Below, piece after piece: positions 25,501 through 34,550 of a DNA stretch of 64,000 nucleotides. Below the pieces are notes generated by a model. That model had not been told where the DNA came from. It made no database searches and saw only the letters and a program-made list of their open reading frames with translations. The stretch comes from Diphasiastrum complanatum (taxonomy: Eukaryota > Streptophyta > Lycopodiopsida > Lycopodiales > Lycopodiaceae), in the NCBI GenBank assembly GCA_029204225.1, contig CM055096.1:58975600-59039599 (forward strand), written 5' to 3'. The translations under genes and the position numbers were made by a program. How positions within the stretch are numbered: the first letter of the stretch is position 1; each line of letters starts with the position of its first letter.

Positions 25501-25605
25501 AGCTAAAGACAGCCCAACTACACCATGATGAGGAAGTGCCAGCAAACTATCTGTGGGAAACAACTGAGTTGGCAGGATCGTATGGGATGAGAAAGCGAGC
25601 TTCAT
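12569..25605 (-). CDS. DUF1350 family protein, predicted plastid alpha/beta hydrolase (gene span, 3' end missing)
   Basis: Eight exons on the minus strand join in phase: 25605-25346, 25200-25140, 16398-16274, 15624-15513, 15098-15035, 14868-14813, 13566-13459 and 12718-12569. The product resembles plant DUF1350 proteins such as Arabidopsis AT5G47860 (compared from memory). It has an N-terminal Ser-rich plastid-transit-like region, then GAWVLWPIKGEP, VHFIGGVFVGATPQLTYRLF, ATPFASGFDHLRIADE and the nucleophile-elbow sequence GVGHSLGS. These are followed by IPLFSPVVVPMAQ and LSPPLLKQVLPLVEQL. No frameshift or stop interrupts the exons, so the gene looks functional. The substrate of the family is not established. 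The C-terminal exons (the family usually continues for well over 100 residues) were not found down to position 1, so the model is partial. Intron 2 is about 8.7 kb. Confidence 0.88.
14066..14330 (-). mobile_element. LINE fragment (3' tail joined to a reverse-transcriptase piece), intronic
   Basis: On the minus strand this encodes PIHKSGDSMRPKIYRTIMI, close to PIHKNGDPMIPGNYRTIMI of the LINE at 53-57 kb. On the plus strand it is bordered on the left by GAGAGAAAGAATGAATG then ATTAATGTCTTTTT, the same tail signature as the other LINE 3' ends. Almost all of ORF2 is deleted between these two pieces. It lies in intron 6 of the DUF1350 gene. Confidence 0.65.
14813..16398 (-). CDS. DUF1350 exons 3 to 6
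   Basis: Exon 3 is 16,398-16,274 (125 nt; GAWVLWP to LECLSER). Exon 4 is 15,624-15,513 (112 nt; GFLVIATPFASGFDH to AMRNDF). Exon 5 is 15,098-15,035 (64 nt; VESLPIFGVGHSLGS). Exon 6 is 14,868-14,813 (56 nt; SRYAVQRAGNVFLSFNNQ). All junctions are AG/GT, and phases match exactly (2, 0, 1, 0). The GHSLG in exon 5 is the expected serine nucleophile elbow of an alpha/beta hydrolase. The donor after exon 3 (GTCTTG) is weak; the others are ordinary. Confidence 0.87.
16891..17090 (-). mobile_element. Two LINE/SINE 3'-tail copies
   Basis: AAAGAAAGCTTTATTGATGTCTT at 16,901 and AGAAAGCTATATTAATTACTT at 17,033 match the 3' ends of the two full LINEs. The first is followed by a stem-loop (GTACC at 16,927-16,931, loop AGTA, GGTAC at 16,936-16,940). 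The second has ATTAGTAAAT.AGTACAT.CCAAGT.TGT, aligned with the LINE at 53.5 kb. GA-rich sequence lies on the left of each. No ORF is attached, so they may be severely truncated LINEs or SINEs using the same tail. Confidence 0.55.
17244..17487 (+). repeat. Tandem duplication, 122-bp unit
   Basis: TGGAATCCAAGCTTCAGATA starts at 17,251 and 17,373. The two units differ at only a few positions. The duplicated piece is the protease end of the Ty3 element that follows. Confidence 0.9.
17244..19837 (+). pseudogene. Ty3/gypsy chromovirus polyprotein remnant (PR-RT-RH-INT-chromodomain)
   Basis: In order on the plus strand: the end of the retropepsin (VVDMGPIDMRLGVEWLQTL), then RT motifs FASPALLVKKKD, CIDYYALNKITIKNRF and FSKIDLRSGYHKIKI. 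MSFGLTNAPATFQ follows. The active-site box reads FFSDISVYS, so one catalytic Asp is Ser. The text then jumps from HARHLEVVW straight to GIGAILSQKDG, so the connection between RT and RNase H is deleted. RNase H continues (HDKEMLQSFHAIKEWQNYL), followed by an integrase (WKSITMDFISSLP; LSTQFHPVTDGQT) and a chromodomain end (WKGFPFEDNTWEDHSYLKRW near 19,690). Stops fall near 18,144, 18,387, 18,656, 19,066 and 19,390. It lies inside intron 2 of the DUF1350 gene in the opposite orientation. Confidence 0.85.
19829..20130 (+). mobile_element. Polypurine tract and putative 3' LTR start of the chromovirus
   Basis: TAGGGGGAG (19,829-19,837) is a typical polypurine tract, followed directly by TGTCATGTCTCGC as a plausible LTR start. 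The LTR end and a 5' LTR copy were not found, so the right edge is a guess. Confidence 0.45.
20439..20660 (-). pseudogene. LINE ORF1 C-terminal fragment
   Basis: The minus strand reads SAQGTCIFMDDDLMYISVE, then KALQEAKDIV. This aligns with the ORF1 C-terminal part of the two LINEs further right (RAKLRGTTIYMDDDLTYIHVE and RAKLRRTFIFMDDDLTH). No other part of a LINE was recognised around it. It lies in intron 2 of the DUF1350 gene. Confidence 0.6.
20700..22300. other. Intron sequence without recognised features
   Basis: AT-rich sequence with short frames only, inside intron 2 of the DUF1350 gene. No domain, RNA gene or clear repeat seen. Confidence 0.4.
22313..22796 (-). mobile_element. Probable 3' LTR of a minus-strand Ty3 remnant
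   Basis: Positions 22,313-22,512 recur at 23,743-23,918 in direct orientation (shared CAATCTCCCACAAAGAATGG and CATCACATGAAATCACAAG). On the minus strand the segment begins TGTTCTTCATAGC at 22,796, directly after a G-run polypurine tract (22,797-22,808). That is where a 3' LTR should start. The LTR ends are not proven. Confidence 0.45.
22830..23300 (-). pseudogene. Ty3/gypsy integrase C-terminus and chromodomain remnant
   Basis: The minus strand reads VGDTVFLRL near 23,270, then LYYGPFQILE..., TYRLELL and FHVSLLRAVIEDDAPQ near 23,050. ILQVRLLHSRRHGHVQFLV and WDGHSIEEGTWE follow near 22,915. These are the end of a gypsy integrase and a chromodomain, broken by several stops. It lies between the two direct repeats at 22.3 and 23.7 kb. 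The rest of the polyprotein is missing. Confidence 0.7.
23645..23736. repeat. Tandem duplication, 46-bp unit
   Basis: TGAATGATGATAC.TTTCAAGATTCATTC occurs at 23,645 and 23,691. Confidence 0.85.
23743..23918 (-). mobile_element. Direct-repeat partner of 22,313-22,512 (probable 5' LTR fragment)
   Basis: See the 3' LTR entry at 22,313. Homology stops near CCCCACTAATGAAAC at about 23,918, so this copy is truncated. Confidence 0.45.
23930..25130. other. Intron sequence without recognised features
   Basis: The right part of DUF1350 intron 2. No domain or clear repeat seen. Confidence 0.4.
25140..25605 (-). CDS. DUF1350 exons 1 and 2 (start and plastid-targeting region)
   Basis: Exon 1 (25,605-25,346) starts MKLAFSSHTILPTQLFP and is rich in Ser, Leu, His and Thr with few acids for about 55 residues, as expected for a chloroplast transit peptide. 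It ends QLYGQIE before a GTGAGA donor. Exon 2 (25,200-25,140) follows CACAG and encodes VIVDTAKRTQGTPGRWQEIQ. Spliced, this runs QIER-VIVDT and then EIQ-GAWVLWP, in phase with exon 3 about 8.7 kb away. The start is chosen because it is the first ATG in this frame and precedes the transit-like stretch. Confidence 0.83.
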
Positions 25606-25685
25606 GCCAACCTCAATTGGAGCTCAAGGGAAGTAAAGGAGGAAGGAGAATCATGCGAGCGCAAGGCAAAATTAATCAAGCAATC

Positions 25686-25687
<2 letters not shown>

Positions 25688-25730
<43 letters not shown>
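25688..25730 (-). promoter_or_regulatory. (GA)n tract in the DUF1350 5' leader
   Basis: About 21 CT units on the plus strand, GA on the coding strand, lying 83-125 bases upstream of the ATG. GA-rich leaders bind BPC/GAGA-type factors in plants. That role is inferred here, not shown. Confidence 0.5.
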
Positions 25731-25735
<5 letters not shown>

Positions 25736-25759
25736 CTCTTTGTATTGCAATAAGCACAA

Positions 25760-28420
25760 TTTTCATGTCTAGTTTAGAAGCAAAAAAATTTGGCCTTACC
25801 TTCTTGCAAAGGCAATACTATGTGGAGGGTTGGTCACTCGAGTATAGAAGACACTCATTTTCACCCTCATGGTGGTCTCAGCTTTTAAGGTTTGGACCTT
25901 GGTGAATTAACATGAAATTGAGTTGCATGAATGGAAAAAAGCAGATGACAATTGTAAAGTGTGGTAAAGTATTTGGCTATTCCATGTTCTATCATGAACA
26001 TACAAACTTAGATCATCATCGATGTGAGTAGGAGACAAAAAAGATGATGCTCTAGGGAGCTAATACATGCTTGATTCGACCAACATCCATACATGCATAT
26101 TACCAAGAATGTCACATGTAATGAGAACAAGCAATTAAAAAAGAAAATTGCAAGCAATCTCTTAAAGCTACCATTTTGCTAGCAAATAGCATTGCAGGCT
26201 ACCAAGAATACCATATGCAATAGAAGCAAAGCAAATAAGCAAAAAACAAAACAAAAAAATGGTGTATTTCATATGATTAAAAGCAACTCTGCATCTGCAT
26301 GTAACCCATCTCTTATAACTCTGACATCTTCCTAATAGAATATTACAGCCTACTAGAATGTCACATGCAATTGCTTAGAGCAGATTCATCATCGAGCACT
26401 TCAGATGTAGGTGTATTTGTACATCTTCCCTTTGGTGGAGCATGATTCTACATCAACTTTGCCTTTTAATGTTTACCCTCAACAAGTTTGAGTGAGTTTA
26501 TCTCTCTCTTTAATCCATTTCCATTTTGTTGGTTCTACTCCATTTTGTAATAATTTGATCAACAATGTACCATTATCTACATGTCAACAGCTAGATTGTC
26601 TCATTATCTCATTAGCGAATAGTATCATATGTATATCTCCAATTTTGAAACTCTTGTTTTAAAGATCGCCTTATGTAGATCCTTAAGATCCTGCTGCAAA
26701 CAAAGAAATGCAAGTAGCTCAAACTCTCGATCAATCAGTTCAACAAAATGGTGGTCAACTCAATACGAAAAGTACTCAACGATGCAATGAAGCAGAGCAA
26801 GGTGATGACGAGGAACTAGATGTTTAGCATATCAAGAGTTAGATCCAGATGTTGATCAGTCTTATATGAAATAGGAGACATTTTGTGGAATCTAATCAAG
26901 AGGCAGATGATTAACCCAACTATCAACTTCAACAGCAAGATCAATTTGGCCATAAAATGGCATATGAATTAGACACACTATTTGAATAGTTTGAAGAGCT
27001 ACATGAAAAACAATTTCAAATCAATAGTCAAAGTATTTTACAAGCATGTCCAAAGCTAACAATCGACTTCAACTATCATTAGGGAAAAAGAAAATTAAAT
27101 GTCAAGATTTTGGAGCTAACGATTGATTCTTAGATCAATCTAATGGCATATGTGATCTTGACAAACAAAAACTCTACAAAGATAGTATTAAAGACAAATC
27201 TCAACTTATTATTAAACATAATACTAATGATTAAAGTGCTACTTTAAGATCTAATCTTTGTAATATTGAGAAATCTTTTCAAGAGAGTGATCAAATGATC
27301 ACAGTCAATCAAGTTGATGAAGACAGTTATCCTGAAGACAAAGAATCAACACATTAACTTGTATTCCAAACAATAATTCTAGTGCCTTGATGCACTATGA
27401 TTTGGAATCGAATGGTTATCTTAAATATTCAATCCGTGAACTATTTCAATTCAATATTGAAGACATTTTTACAAATGAAGATGATCTCATTGGATATGAA
27501 ATAGTCTATAGAAATAGTCTTGATAATGAAGACACGTTTTGTTTTTTGGTAGAGATCTTATATGTGCTAGCCTTTCAAGTTTCGAGATTATTTCAAATTT
27601 CATCAAAAGTGTGTGCAAAGCTTAAAAAAGGCAACTATGCAAGTTACTTCTTCTAGTGCGCCAGACTACACAAGCTCAATAATACATCTTGGCAAAGTGG
27701 AACAACCTTATTTCAAAACTCTTCACTCGTCATGAAGAACTTGCAACATTTTACCATATCATGAAGTATGAAAAGAGCTTATGTCTATTCATTAAAAATT
27801 GAGTAAACTTTGGTTGCGTCTATTTTTTAAACATAGATAGCATTCACGATTGGATGTTATTCAATACAATTGAAATAGCTAAAATGCACAATACTATTAA
27901 GATCTATACTGATACGTTGTGCTTGACACAATGTTGGAAACTTTCAAGAAGAATTTGGTGGCCTTGGCGATTTGCAAAAGGTAGTTTAAATATGTAAGCA
28001 AAATTCAACTAATCAATTCAAATCTAACAATGTGACAAAGATCATCTTTTCACCACATGGGATTTAGAGATTCCAAATGGAAAATTCATTGCTCTAATCA
28101 ATGTCATGGCATTGAGGATTGAAGCCACCATTCTACAATCAAAGCAATGTATGAAACACTATCACTTGATGCAACAAAGAGATGCATTTGATTGAATGAA
28201 CTATCCAAGTAACAAAGATGCTAAGAGACTAGATAAATGAGGACATTGTTGTGTAACATTTATCAACTATAAATGAATTTAAAAAAAGATATCAATATAT
28301 TTAGGACAAAAGTCTTTTAGGAATTGTCAAGTGATTTTGTAATACATTTTCCTTGCAAAACTTGTAAAACTTCTTAGGACCCAAAAGGTTACATTATTTC
28401 AAAAAATGAAGGTGAACCTT
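25760..28420. other. Intergenic, degenerate; no feature named
   Basis: AT-rich sequence between the divergent leader of the DUF1350 gene and the dispersed repeat at 28.4 kb. One 89-residue frame (27,387-27,656, plus) is acidic at its start and matches nothing I recognise. Decayed retroelement sequence is possible. Confidence 0.35.
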
Positions 28421-28429
28421 GCTTTAGGC

Positions 28430-28790
28430 ATCTATCTACTAATGAATGACTAACTATTAGTTACAGATACTTACAAAGTTGTTAAGTTTAGTTAACATTC
28501 AAAATTGTCTACAACTAGTCTAGTTTCATAAATGTATGAATATATCTAATTTTTGGACAATCTAACTTTTGGCTTACATCTGTTAGCCAAGAGGGTTTTG
28601 GAGCTCCTCCATTTTCTTTGTTGTTTCATGTACACTATCACATGTAATTGTGTAAAATCCTATATCCTAATGCAAGGGAATGAATTTTGCTATAAAATTC
28701 AATGTACAACTTTTGCCAATATATTGTTATTTTGTTTATCTTGCTTTTTTCAACATGAATGTCATAGCTACTTCTTGATTAAGCTTTTCT
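28430..28790. repeat. Dispersed repeat, copy 1
   Basis: Matches 42,750-43,100 in the same orientation. Shared stretches include CTTTAGGC.TCTAT, GGAGCT.CTCCATT.TCTTTG, CATTTGTAAT-like and TGTGTAAAATC.T.TATCCTAATG, then TTCAACAT.AATG.AATAGCT. Probably a decayed LTR or other retroelement piece. Family unknown. Confidence 0.65.
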
Positions 28791-28829
28791 TGGTTTAGGA
28801 TAGCTTGATTTGAGAGACTTGAATTTTTG

Positions 28830-28831
<2 letters not shown>

Positions 28832-28863
<32 letters not shown>
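28832..28863. repeat. (GA)n microsatellite
   Basis: About 16 GA units. Confidence 0.95.
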
Positions 28864-28866
<3 letters not shown>

Positions 28867-29976
28867 CACAAACCAAGAAAAATAACCTAAGTTGCATACG
28901 CGCCCATTTCATATAGCAATGATTTTGGGCTTATCATTTCAGGTAGTTTGCACTTGGTTATAGCCACTAAAATATCCGAAGAAAAACCAAGTAGTAAAAG
29001 GATATCAAATGAGGACTCTTGACATGATATTTATAATCTCGACTTCAAGACTGGATTTGTTTATTAGGTTTCTCGTCTGCTTGTTGCTTTGGGGGTCTAT
29101 ATGTAATTAGCAAAGCACTGTTAAAAAATAAAACTAACACGTCCCAAAATCCCATTTGTGATTAGCAAGACCCCACGTATTCTTAACTTTGATTGGAAAA
29201 TTCAAACATGGGCTTCCCAAAATTCACAATGCGTGTTATAATAAGAACAAGGTGCCTAGGCATGTTACAATTTTTTTAAAAAAACACATGCTACCAACAA
29301 CTAGAGATGTTTGGCGCGCACGTTAATGCACAATGTCTGCACTTATTCTTTGGAAATTATGCACGTAGTGATAATTTATGTTATGTTTGTCAAAAGATAG
29401 TTCAAATAGATGATGTGGTCATACTCTTGCAAGAGCCAAAATGGAACCAATCTTGAGCTTTCAACTTAATAACAAGCACAAGGAAATGATTTTCTACAAG
29501 GAATAACTCCTACAGTTTTTTCTTCAACCTATAGATTCTCACTAGTTCCCTAACAAACGAACAGACTACAAGATGGACTTCCCAATCTAAACTCGTTGCA
29601 TATTACAATGAAAGAAAGACCACATAATCCTAAGCAGTGGGGCAAAAATGTAACTGTTACAGCATAAAGAAGAAAGCAATAAATCAGACCCAAAAACAGA
29701 TAGAACTCATTACACATCTCATAAACTCACAACATAGAAAATAAATATACTCACACGCTCTCTTTTCATACATGTATGCATGCTTGGACACATTACAGGA
29801 TATTAGCTGATCTTCAAAGTCACTGAGTTCATTTCTCGATCAAATGTCTAAGTTTTGTCGACTAAAAAGCAGCTCAAAGAAGTGCTACTAAAGTTTCACA
29901 TTTTACCAAAAAATCAAACTCCCTTTGAATCGTAACAACAAACAACATACATTATACTACGAATCCTCACTGCAGT

Positions 29977-30160
29977 AGCAAATCCAATCTAGCTTATTCA
30001 AAATTTATCATGAAGGCCCCTCAGGCGTAAAAAGAAAACCCAACCACAGCAAGCTGCAATTTGGTAGCAGCAAATCCAATCTAGTTTGTTCAAACTTTAT
30101 CATGAAGAACCCTCAGGGGTAAAAAAGAAAACCCAATCACAGCATGAAGCTGCAATCTGG
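29977..30160. repeat. Tandem duplication, 92-bp unit
   Basis: AGCAAATCCAATCTAG.TT.TTC starts at 29,977 and 30,069. Each copy continues with TTTATCATGAAG and CCCTCAGG.GTAAAAA. It lies on the 3' side of WDR55. Confidence 0.85.
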
Positions 30161-30668
30161 TAGCATGCTATTACACATCCCTTTCAGTTGCAAATGCCTT
30201 ATGCGAGATTCTTCCAGGACCATATGCCACGGCACATGTGGATGCTCACTAAAAATTCTTCACATTTAATGACAAACTAGAATGGAAACTCAGAAAGGGT
30301 TGTAACAGCATGCCTACAAATAAGCTGTCCGTAGAAATAACTTCAATTGTTACACAACAGCCCCTTCAGGCCAATTTGATTGCAGAATCTCACTTCAAAC
30401 GAGATAGTTCTGCAACCGGAATATAGATATTGGGATCCTGCTCAGCTTGTTTTGACATGTTGATGAACTAATTAAAAGTGAACTAAATGCAGGCCATGAT
30501 AAATGTTTTTAAGCAAGGAGTTGCGATGAAAATTTGAAACAGACCATAAGAAGAAAACTATTCCTCTGATTTTTAAATTCTAAAAGATCTGAGTAGCAGA
30601 AGCCATGGCCCCGCACTGATCAAATATATATGTCGGAAAAGGCGTGAACAGTGTTTGCAGAGACTGCA

Positions 30669-31791
30669 TCACAGGTCTGCAAAGAAATCCGAAGAAGAGT
30701 TACCAGAGGATGCGATGCCTTTCCCTTTTCTTTTCCTTCTATTCTTCTGAATTTCTTCCTCTTCAGGATCAGCTTCAAGCATGCAAACTTCGACAGTGTT
30801 ACTCTTGTCTTCAGAGGCCGCCTCGACCTTTGCAGTGCTGCTATTTTCGCCAGTTTCTGGCTCAGCATCATCTATCAAATATCTGACATCCCAAAGTTTC
30901 AAAGAATTATCATGCGACACGCTTCCCAGAATGGCGCGATCATGCGAAAAGGCCAATCGCTCTACCGGAAACTCGGAATGTTCTCCAATCAAACCAATCA
31001 TTTTGTTTGGAAGAATCGACACAACCCTAATGATGCCATCACTCGACCCCGTCAGAATCGTGTCTTCATCAACCTTCAGCAAAGCTTCCACTGAGTGAGG
31101 ATGCCCTAAAAATCTATCACTGCAATCCTCAAACTGCCCCCAAGAATAGAGCAAAACCACCCCCTCTTGCGATCCACACACCACTTTCTGCCCATTCTTA
31201 ACCCTAATCACAGACAGCAACTCATCTTCTGAAAACTCCGAACGAGCTTGAACCCTGTTACTTCTCAGATTACAAAGGGAAAGAGTGCCATCGCCACTCA
31301 CTCCAAGTAATTGCATACCATCAGGCACGTATTCCATATCCGAGATATAGTCTTCATGCACATTGAAACTTCCACAGCAAGTATTCTGCCTAGTGTCCCA
31401 GATCTTTATTACACCCTCGTCATCGCCGCTGGCAACGGTGGTTTCTGTGGCATTGATGATGCGATTGATGGGTGACGCATGAGCATTGGAAAGGCGAGCA
31501 ACAGGCTTGCCTGTTTCCACATCCGTTGCATGGATGGAGCAATCTGGCGATCCTGTGAGCAGATAGCGGCCTGCTTCGGCAAAGCGGACGGCTCTGCAGG
31601 ATTCCTTGTGCGGGCGAACAGACCAGAGCTGCTTGTGTTGCTGCTGCTGCTGGGTTGCGCCATCGCCATCGCCATCGCCTTCGCCATCACAAAAGCTGTG
31701 GAGATGGAGGTGTCCTGTGATCAAACCGACAGAAACGAGTGAAGCACTGGGATGGAAGTCGAGATCAAAAGGCAACGCCCCTAGATGCACT

Positions 31792-31796
<5 letters not shown>
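30669..31796 (-). CDS. WDR55-like WD40-repeat protein
   Basis: A 375-residue uninterrupted frame. It begins MEVHLGALPFDLDFHPSASL. WD40 blades end in TDVETGK, IKIWDTR (after GDDEGV), LCNLR (after SGDGTL), LLYSWGQ, VVSI (after GSSDGI) and LKLWDVR (after SHDNS), giving two WDxR (DWD) boxes of the kind used to bind DDB1. The C-terminus is basic (KNRRKRKGKG, likely nuclear signal) and closes with DFFADL, a WDR55 hallmark. Human and zebrafish WDR55 act in rRNA processing. Arabidopsis WDR55 binds DDB1 and is needed for reproduction and embryo patterning. Length is close to the Arabidopsis protein (about 353 residues, from memory), with the extra residues in a GDGDGD/poly-Q insert near residue 45. 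Lack of introns raises the possibility of a retrocopy, but no poly(A) remnant was seen. The ATG is the first in frame and sits against a (GA)n leader. Confidence 0.93.

Positions 31797-31829
<33 letters not shown>
31797..31829 (-). promoter_or_regulatory. (GA)n leader touching the WDR55 start codon
   Basis: About 16 CT units on the plus strand, read as GA on the coding strand, running directly into the ATG (GAGAGATGGAAG). Confidence 0.7.
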
Positions 31830-31832
<3 letters not shown>

Positions 31833-31865
31833 GCTTTGAGAGCTATTTCTCTCTGGCTTTCAGGT

Positions 31866-31918
31866 TTAGGGTTTTCACCCATGATCCCCTCGAACGCCCT
31901 CACACCAAATTAGGGTTT
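31866..31918 (-). promoter_or_regulatory. Two telo-boxes (AAACCCTAA) upstream of WDR55
   Basis: The complement AAACCCTAA occurs at 31,866-31,874 and 31,910-31,918, about 70 and 114 bases upstream of the ATG. Telo-boxes are frequent near the transcription starts of plant ribosome-biogenesis and translation genes, which fits WDR55. Whether they lie in promoter or leader is not known. Confidence 0.55.
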
Positions 31919-32080
31919 CTATAAGGCAAGCTAATACCCATTTTAAAATTATTTGGATGGATAAAATTCCTGGTCATCATCAAAATAAATAAATTTATCT
32001 TCCACATCACCATTAAAACTGTAATTTTTCTCGCATCTCACTCTCTCTCCTGTGACCCCCATTCAAGTTCATCTCTTTCA

Positions 32081-32450
32081 TTGCACATATATCCTCCTCG
32101 ACGAATGTTCCCTCATATAGAGATGCATCTGCCAAGCAACAAGGAGAAGATTGAGAAACAATTCAAGCCTAAGAGGGAGTCAGATCGAAAGCAGGATCAT
32201 GATCAGCAAGCAGAAGGGACCAGCAAAGGCGGAAGGTCGAAACCACAAAGTGGCGACAAGAAGACCTACGTGAGATGCAAATGCGAAGGACATACTGTCG
32301 ATTCGTGTTGGCTCAATCTGAAAATCGAGTGTATCCACTGCCACAAGAAAGGTCTGCAGCCATGGACTGCCGCCTGAACCCAAGAAACAAATCACCACAA
32401 AGCAGACAGGAGAACAATAATAGTTCATCCTATGTCGAGGAGCCAGAGAG
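32081..32450 (+). pseudogene. Retrotransposon gag fragment with two zinc knuckles
   Basis: The plus strand reads LPSNKEKIEKQFKPKRES and a basic linker, then CKCEGHTVDSCW and CIHCHKKG. After a frameshift near 32,350 it continues DCRLNPRNKSPQSRQ. Both knuckles have the CX2CX4HX4C-like layout of plant LTR-retrotransposon gag. No protease or other pol part follows, so this is an isolated fragment. Confidence 0.55.
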
Positions 32451-32599
32451 CTCGAAAATGGGCGAAGAAAGCTTGCATCATGGCAATTCGACCGCCTACA
32501 TCTGTGCAGTTGTTCTGATGATTAGAGCTGCATATACCATCTTAAAATCTTGTGTTTCATGCTAGGACCAGCATATAGATGTGCAGTAATATTTTATTA

Positions 32600-33300
32600 G
32601 AGAAAAGATCTGTAAGGGTGAAGTCCAGCTTGTTTGATGTGCTGCTATCTCACACTTTGTTACATCAAGCCGAATCATGTCTGATTTTTGAAGTGCAAAT
32701 GCATCAAGATTTATTGTTATTGGAGATGGATCAAAACATCAAGTGAATGGTATTGGTTCATTGTGGCTCAACACGAATGACAGAGACAGACGACTCGAGT
32801 GCACACTTTCCATCAAAAATCATGACTATTAAGTCTCTCGATAGCAAGCTTCTTGACCAAATAAATACATATAAAGCATGGATTATGTTGTGCTTTGTCT
32901 ATTCCATTAACATACAGATTTTCAATGAGCCATAGGTACTCGTTATTAGCTTCTTGTAGTTTAAGAGGAGGTACAATTTTAGTATAAATCCATTGCATCG
33001 TTCTTACAAATTAAAGCATGTTCATTTACAGTCCCTTCATCTAGAAATTCATACTCAAGTTGAAACCAGCCAAGACGAAGTTCAAAAGCAATATTGTTAA
33101 TATCGGTACTTTGTGGAATGATGTGATTTAACCCTTTTTCTAAGGATTGGCGTAAAAATGTACTCCTAATAATTCCACAATCTGTAGAAACCACATGACC
33201 AAATTTGCTTACAATGAATTTACTGAAACGTTTGATTGTATTACATTTGCAATGCAAAAAAATTTCAATCTCAAAGTTGCAAAAAACATCAAAAGGAAAG
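32600..33300. other. No recognised feature
   Basis: AT-rich sequence with short frames only. Confidence 0.35.
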
Positions 33301-33302
33301 CA

Positions 33303-34190
33303 TCAATCGTGTTTGACATAGGGAGAATAAGACCAACCAAATGTAATATCATAAAATGAGTCATGAATGACACCAAACAACCATAACAAAATGTGAGCAT
33401 GAAACTGCTTCACATGGATAGCTTCAAAAATCCTACTGCTATAAAGTAAATGTAAAAAGTTCTTTCCCTTGTCTTTGTAGGTGTTGAGCTGAAATTGGCC
33501 GGTTGAATTTTTTATTACCTCCCTTTTAATTGTCTCTTCTGAGTCCTGCAACCATGTCAATCCCTATACAAACTCAACTTTTTTTACCGGTAAATTGCTC
33601 TTCGAACTGTTGCCATGTTCTTCTTTACCCCTGTTTGTTCTAGTTTTCCTTCTTTTGTCCATGCCTTGCTCTGATATAACTGAAGTAGGATTGTTGAGGT
33701 TAAAATAGCCACTCCTTTTATTGGCGTTCTGGAAGTATTTGTCTTGGAGAGTGGAGAAGCTTGGTCTTTTTAGGAGACACTCAATTTCTCTTATGTTTTC
33801 AACATCACCTTGCAAGTAATTTGGCATTGGGGTCTTTATAAAGTTCTATGGTGGCATCAAGCATGTATTGGCAAATGAATAGAAAGGTAAGGAGAGCTTT
33901 CACAACGTCCCTTGTGGGTTTATGTAGCCAGTGGAAGAAAGCATTGATTTGGTTTTGTAGAGAGGTGCCAGGAAAGAATCTAGACGGCTTATTCATCATA
34001 AACCATATTGCGTGATCAAACCATATGACAAAGGAGTTACTTTTGCATTTATCCCCACAACAGCATTTAACGAATGATCTTTTCCAATTCTAGATACGGG
34101 CTTGGTGGAGATGCATACGGTGAAAGCCAATTTCAAAATGTCCGCTAATTCTAGAACAAGTTTGTTTAGAAGAACAACGAGAGGGTTCAA
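33303..34190 (-). other. Unrecognised chain of short minus-strand frames
   Basis: Four consecutive minus-strand frames of 64-87 residues (34,190-33,996; 33,999-33,805; 33,827-33,564; 33,560-33,303). They include NQINAFFHWLHKPTRDVV.., FICQYMLDATIELYKDPNAK and ENIREIECLLKRPSFSTLQD. The composition looks protein-like rather than random, as in a broken gene or an unknown retroelement ORF. I recognise no family. It abuts the 5' LTR of the copia element at 34,275. Confidence 0.35.
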
Positions 34191-34274
34191 ATTTGTTCAT
34201 TCGGATGATGGTATCAAAAGCAATAGGGGTCTCAAAGGTGACATTCTTATGCAAGGCGGCAAGTATACAAGTTT

Positions 34275-34538
34275 TGTTAGAAATCTATGATAAACTTCAT
34301 TGTTACACTTCCTAGTTACTGTTCACGATGTACTTTATTACTAGCTGTAACTAGCCGTAGACTAGTCTAGTAGATTACTCCTAGGTTCTCCCTCTCTATC
34401 ATGGTTCAGGGTTTATATGTACATTTTACATTCAGTATGTGTTAGTGTGATAGGGTGATATTGCGTGTTCTTCTTCCGTCTCCCTACTTGGTGATTGCTT
34501 ATGGTGAATGCTTGATGTTGCATTTCTGATTGTTAACA
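34275..34538 (+). repeat. Copia 5' LTR
   Basis: Starts TGTTAGAAATC and ends TTAACA one base before the primer-binding site, 264 bp. Matches 39,231-39,395 over its first 160 bases. Confidence 0.85.
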
Positions 34539-34550
34539 TGGTATCAGAGC
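34539..34550 (+). other. Primer-binding site (initiator tRNA-Met)
   Basis: TGGTATCAGAGC, the standard complement of the 3' end of initiator tRNA-Met, directly after the LTR. Confidence 0.9.

Noticed and set aside
30781-31796. Plus-strand frames over WDR55
   Set aside because: Shadows of the strong minus-strand WD40 reading frame.
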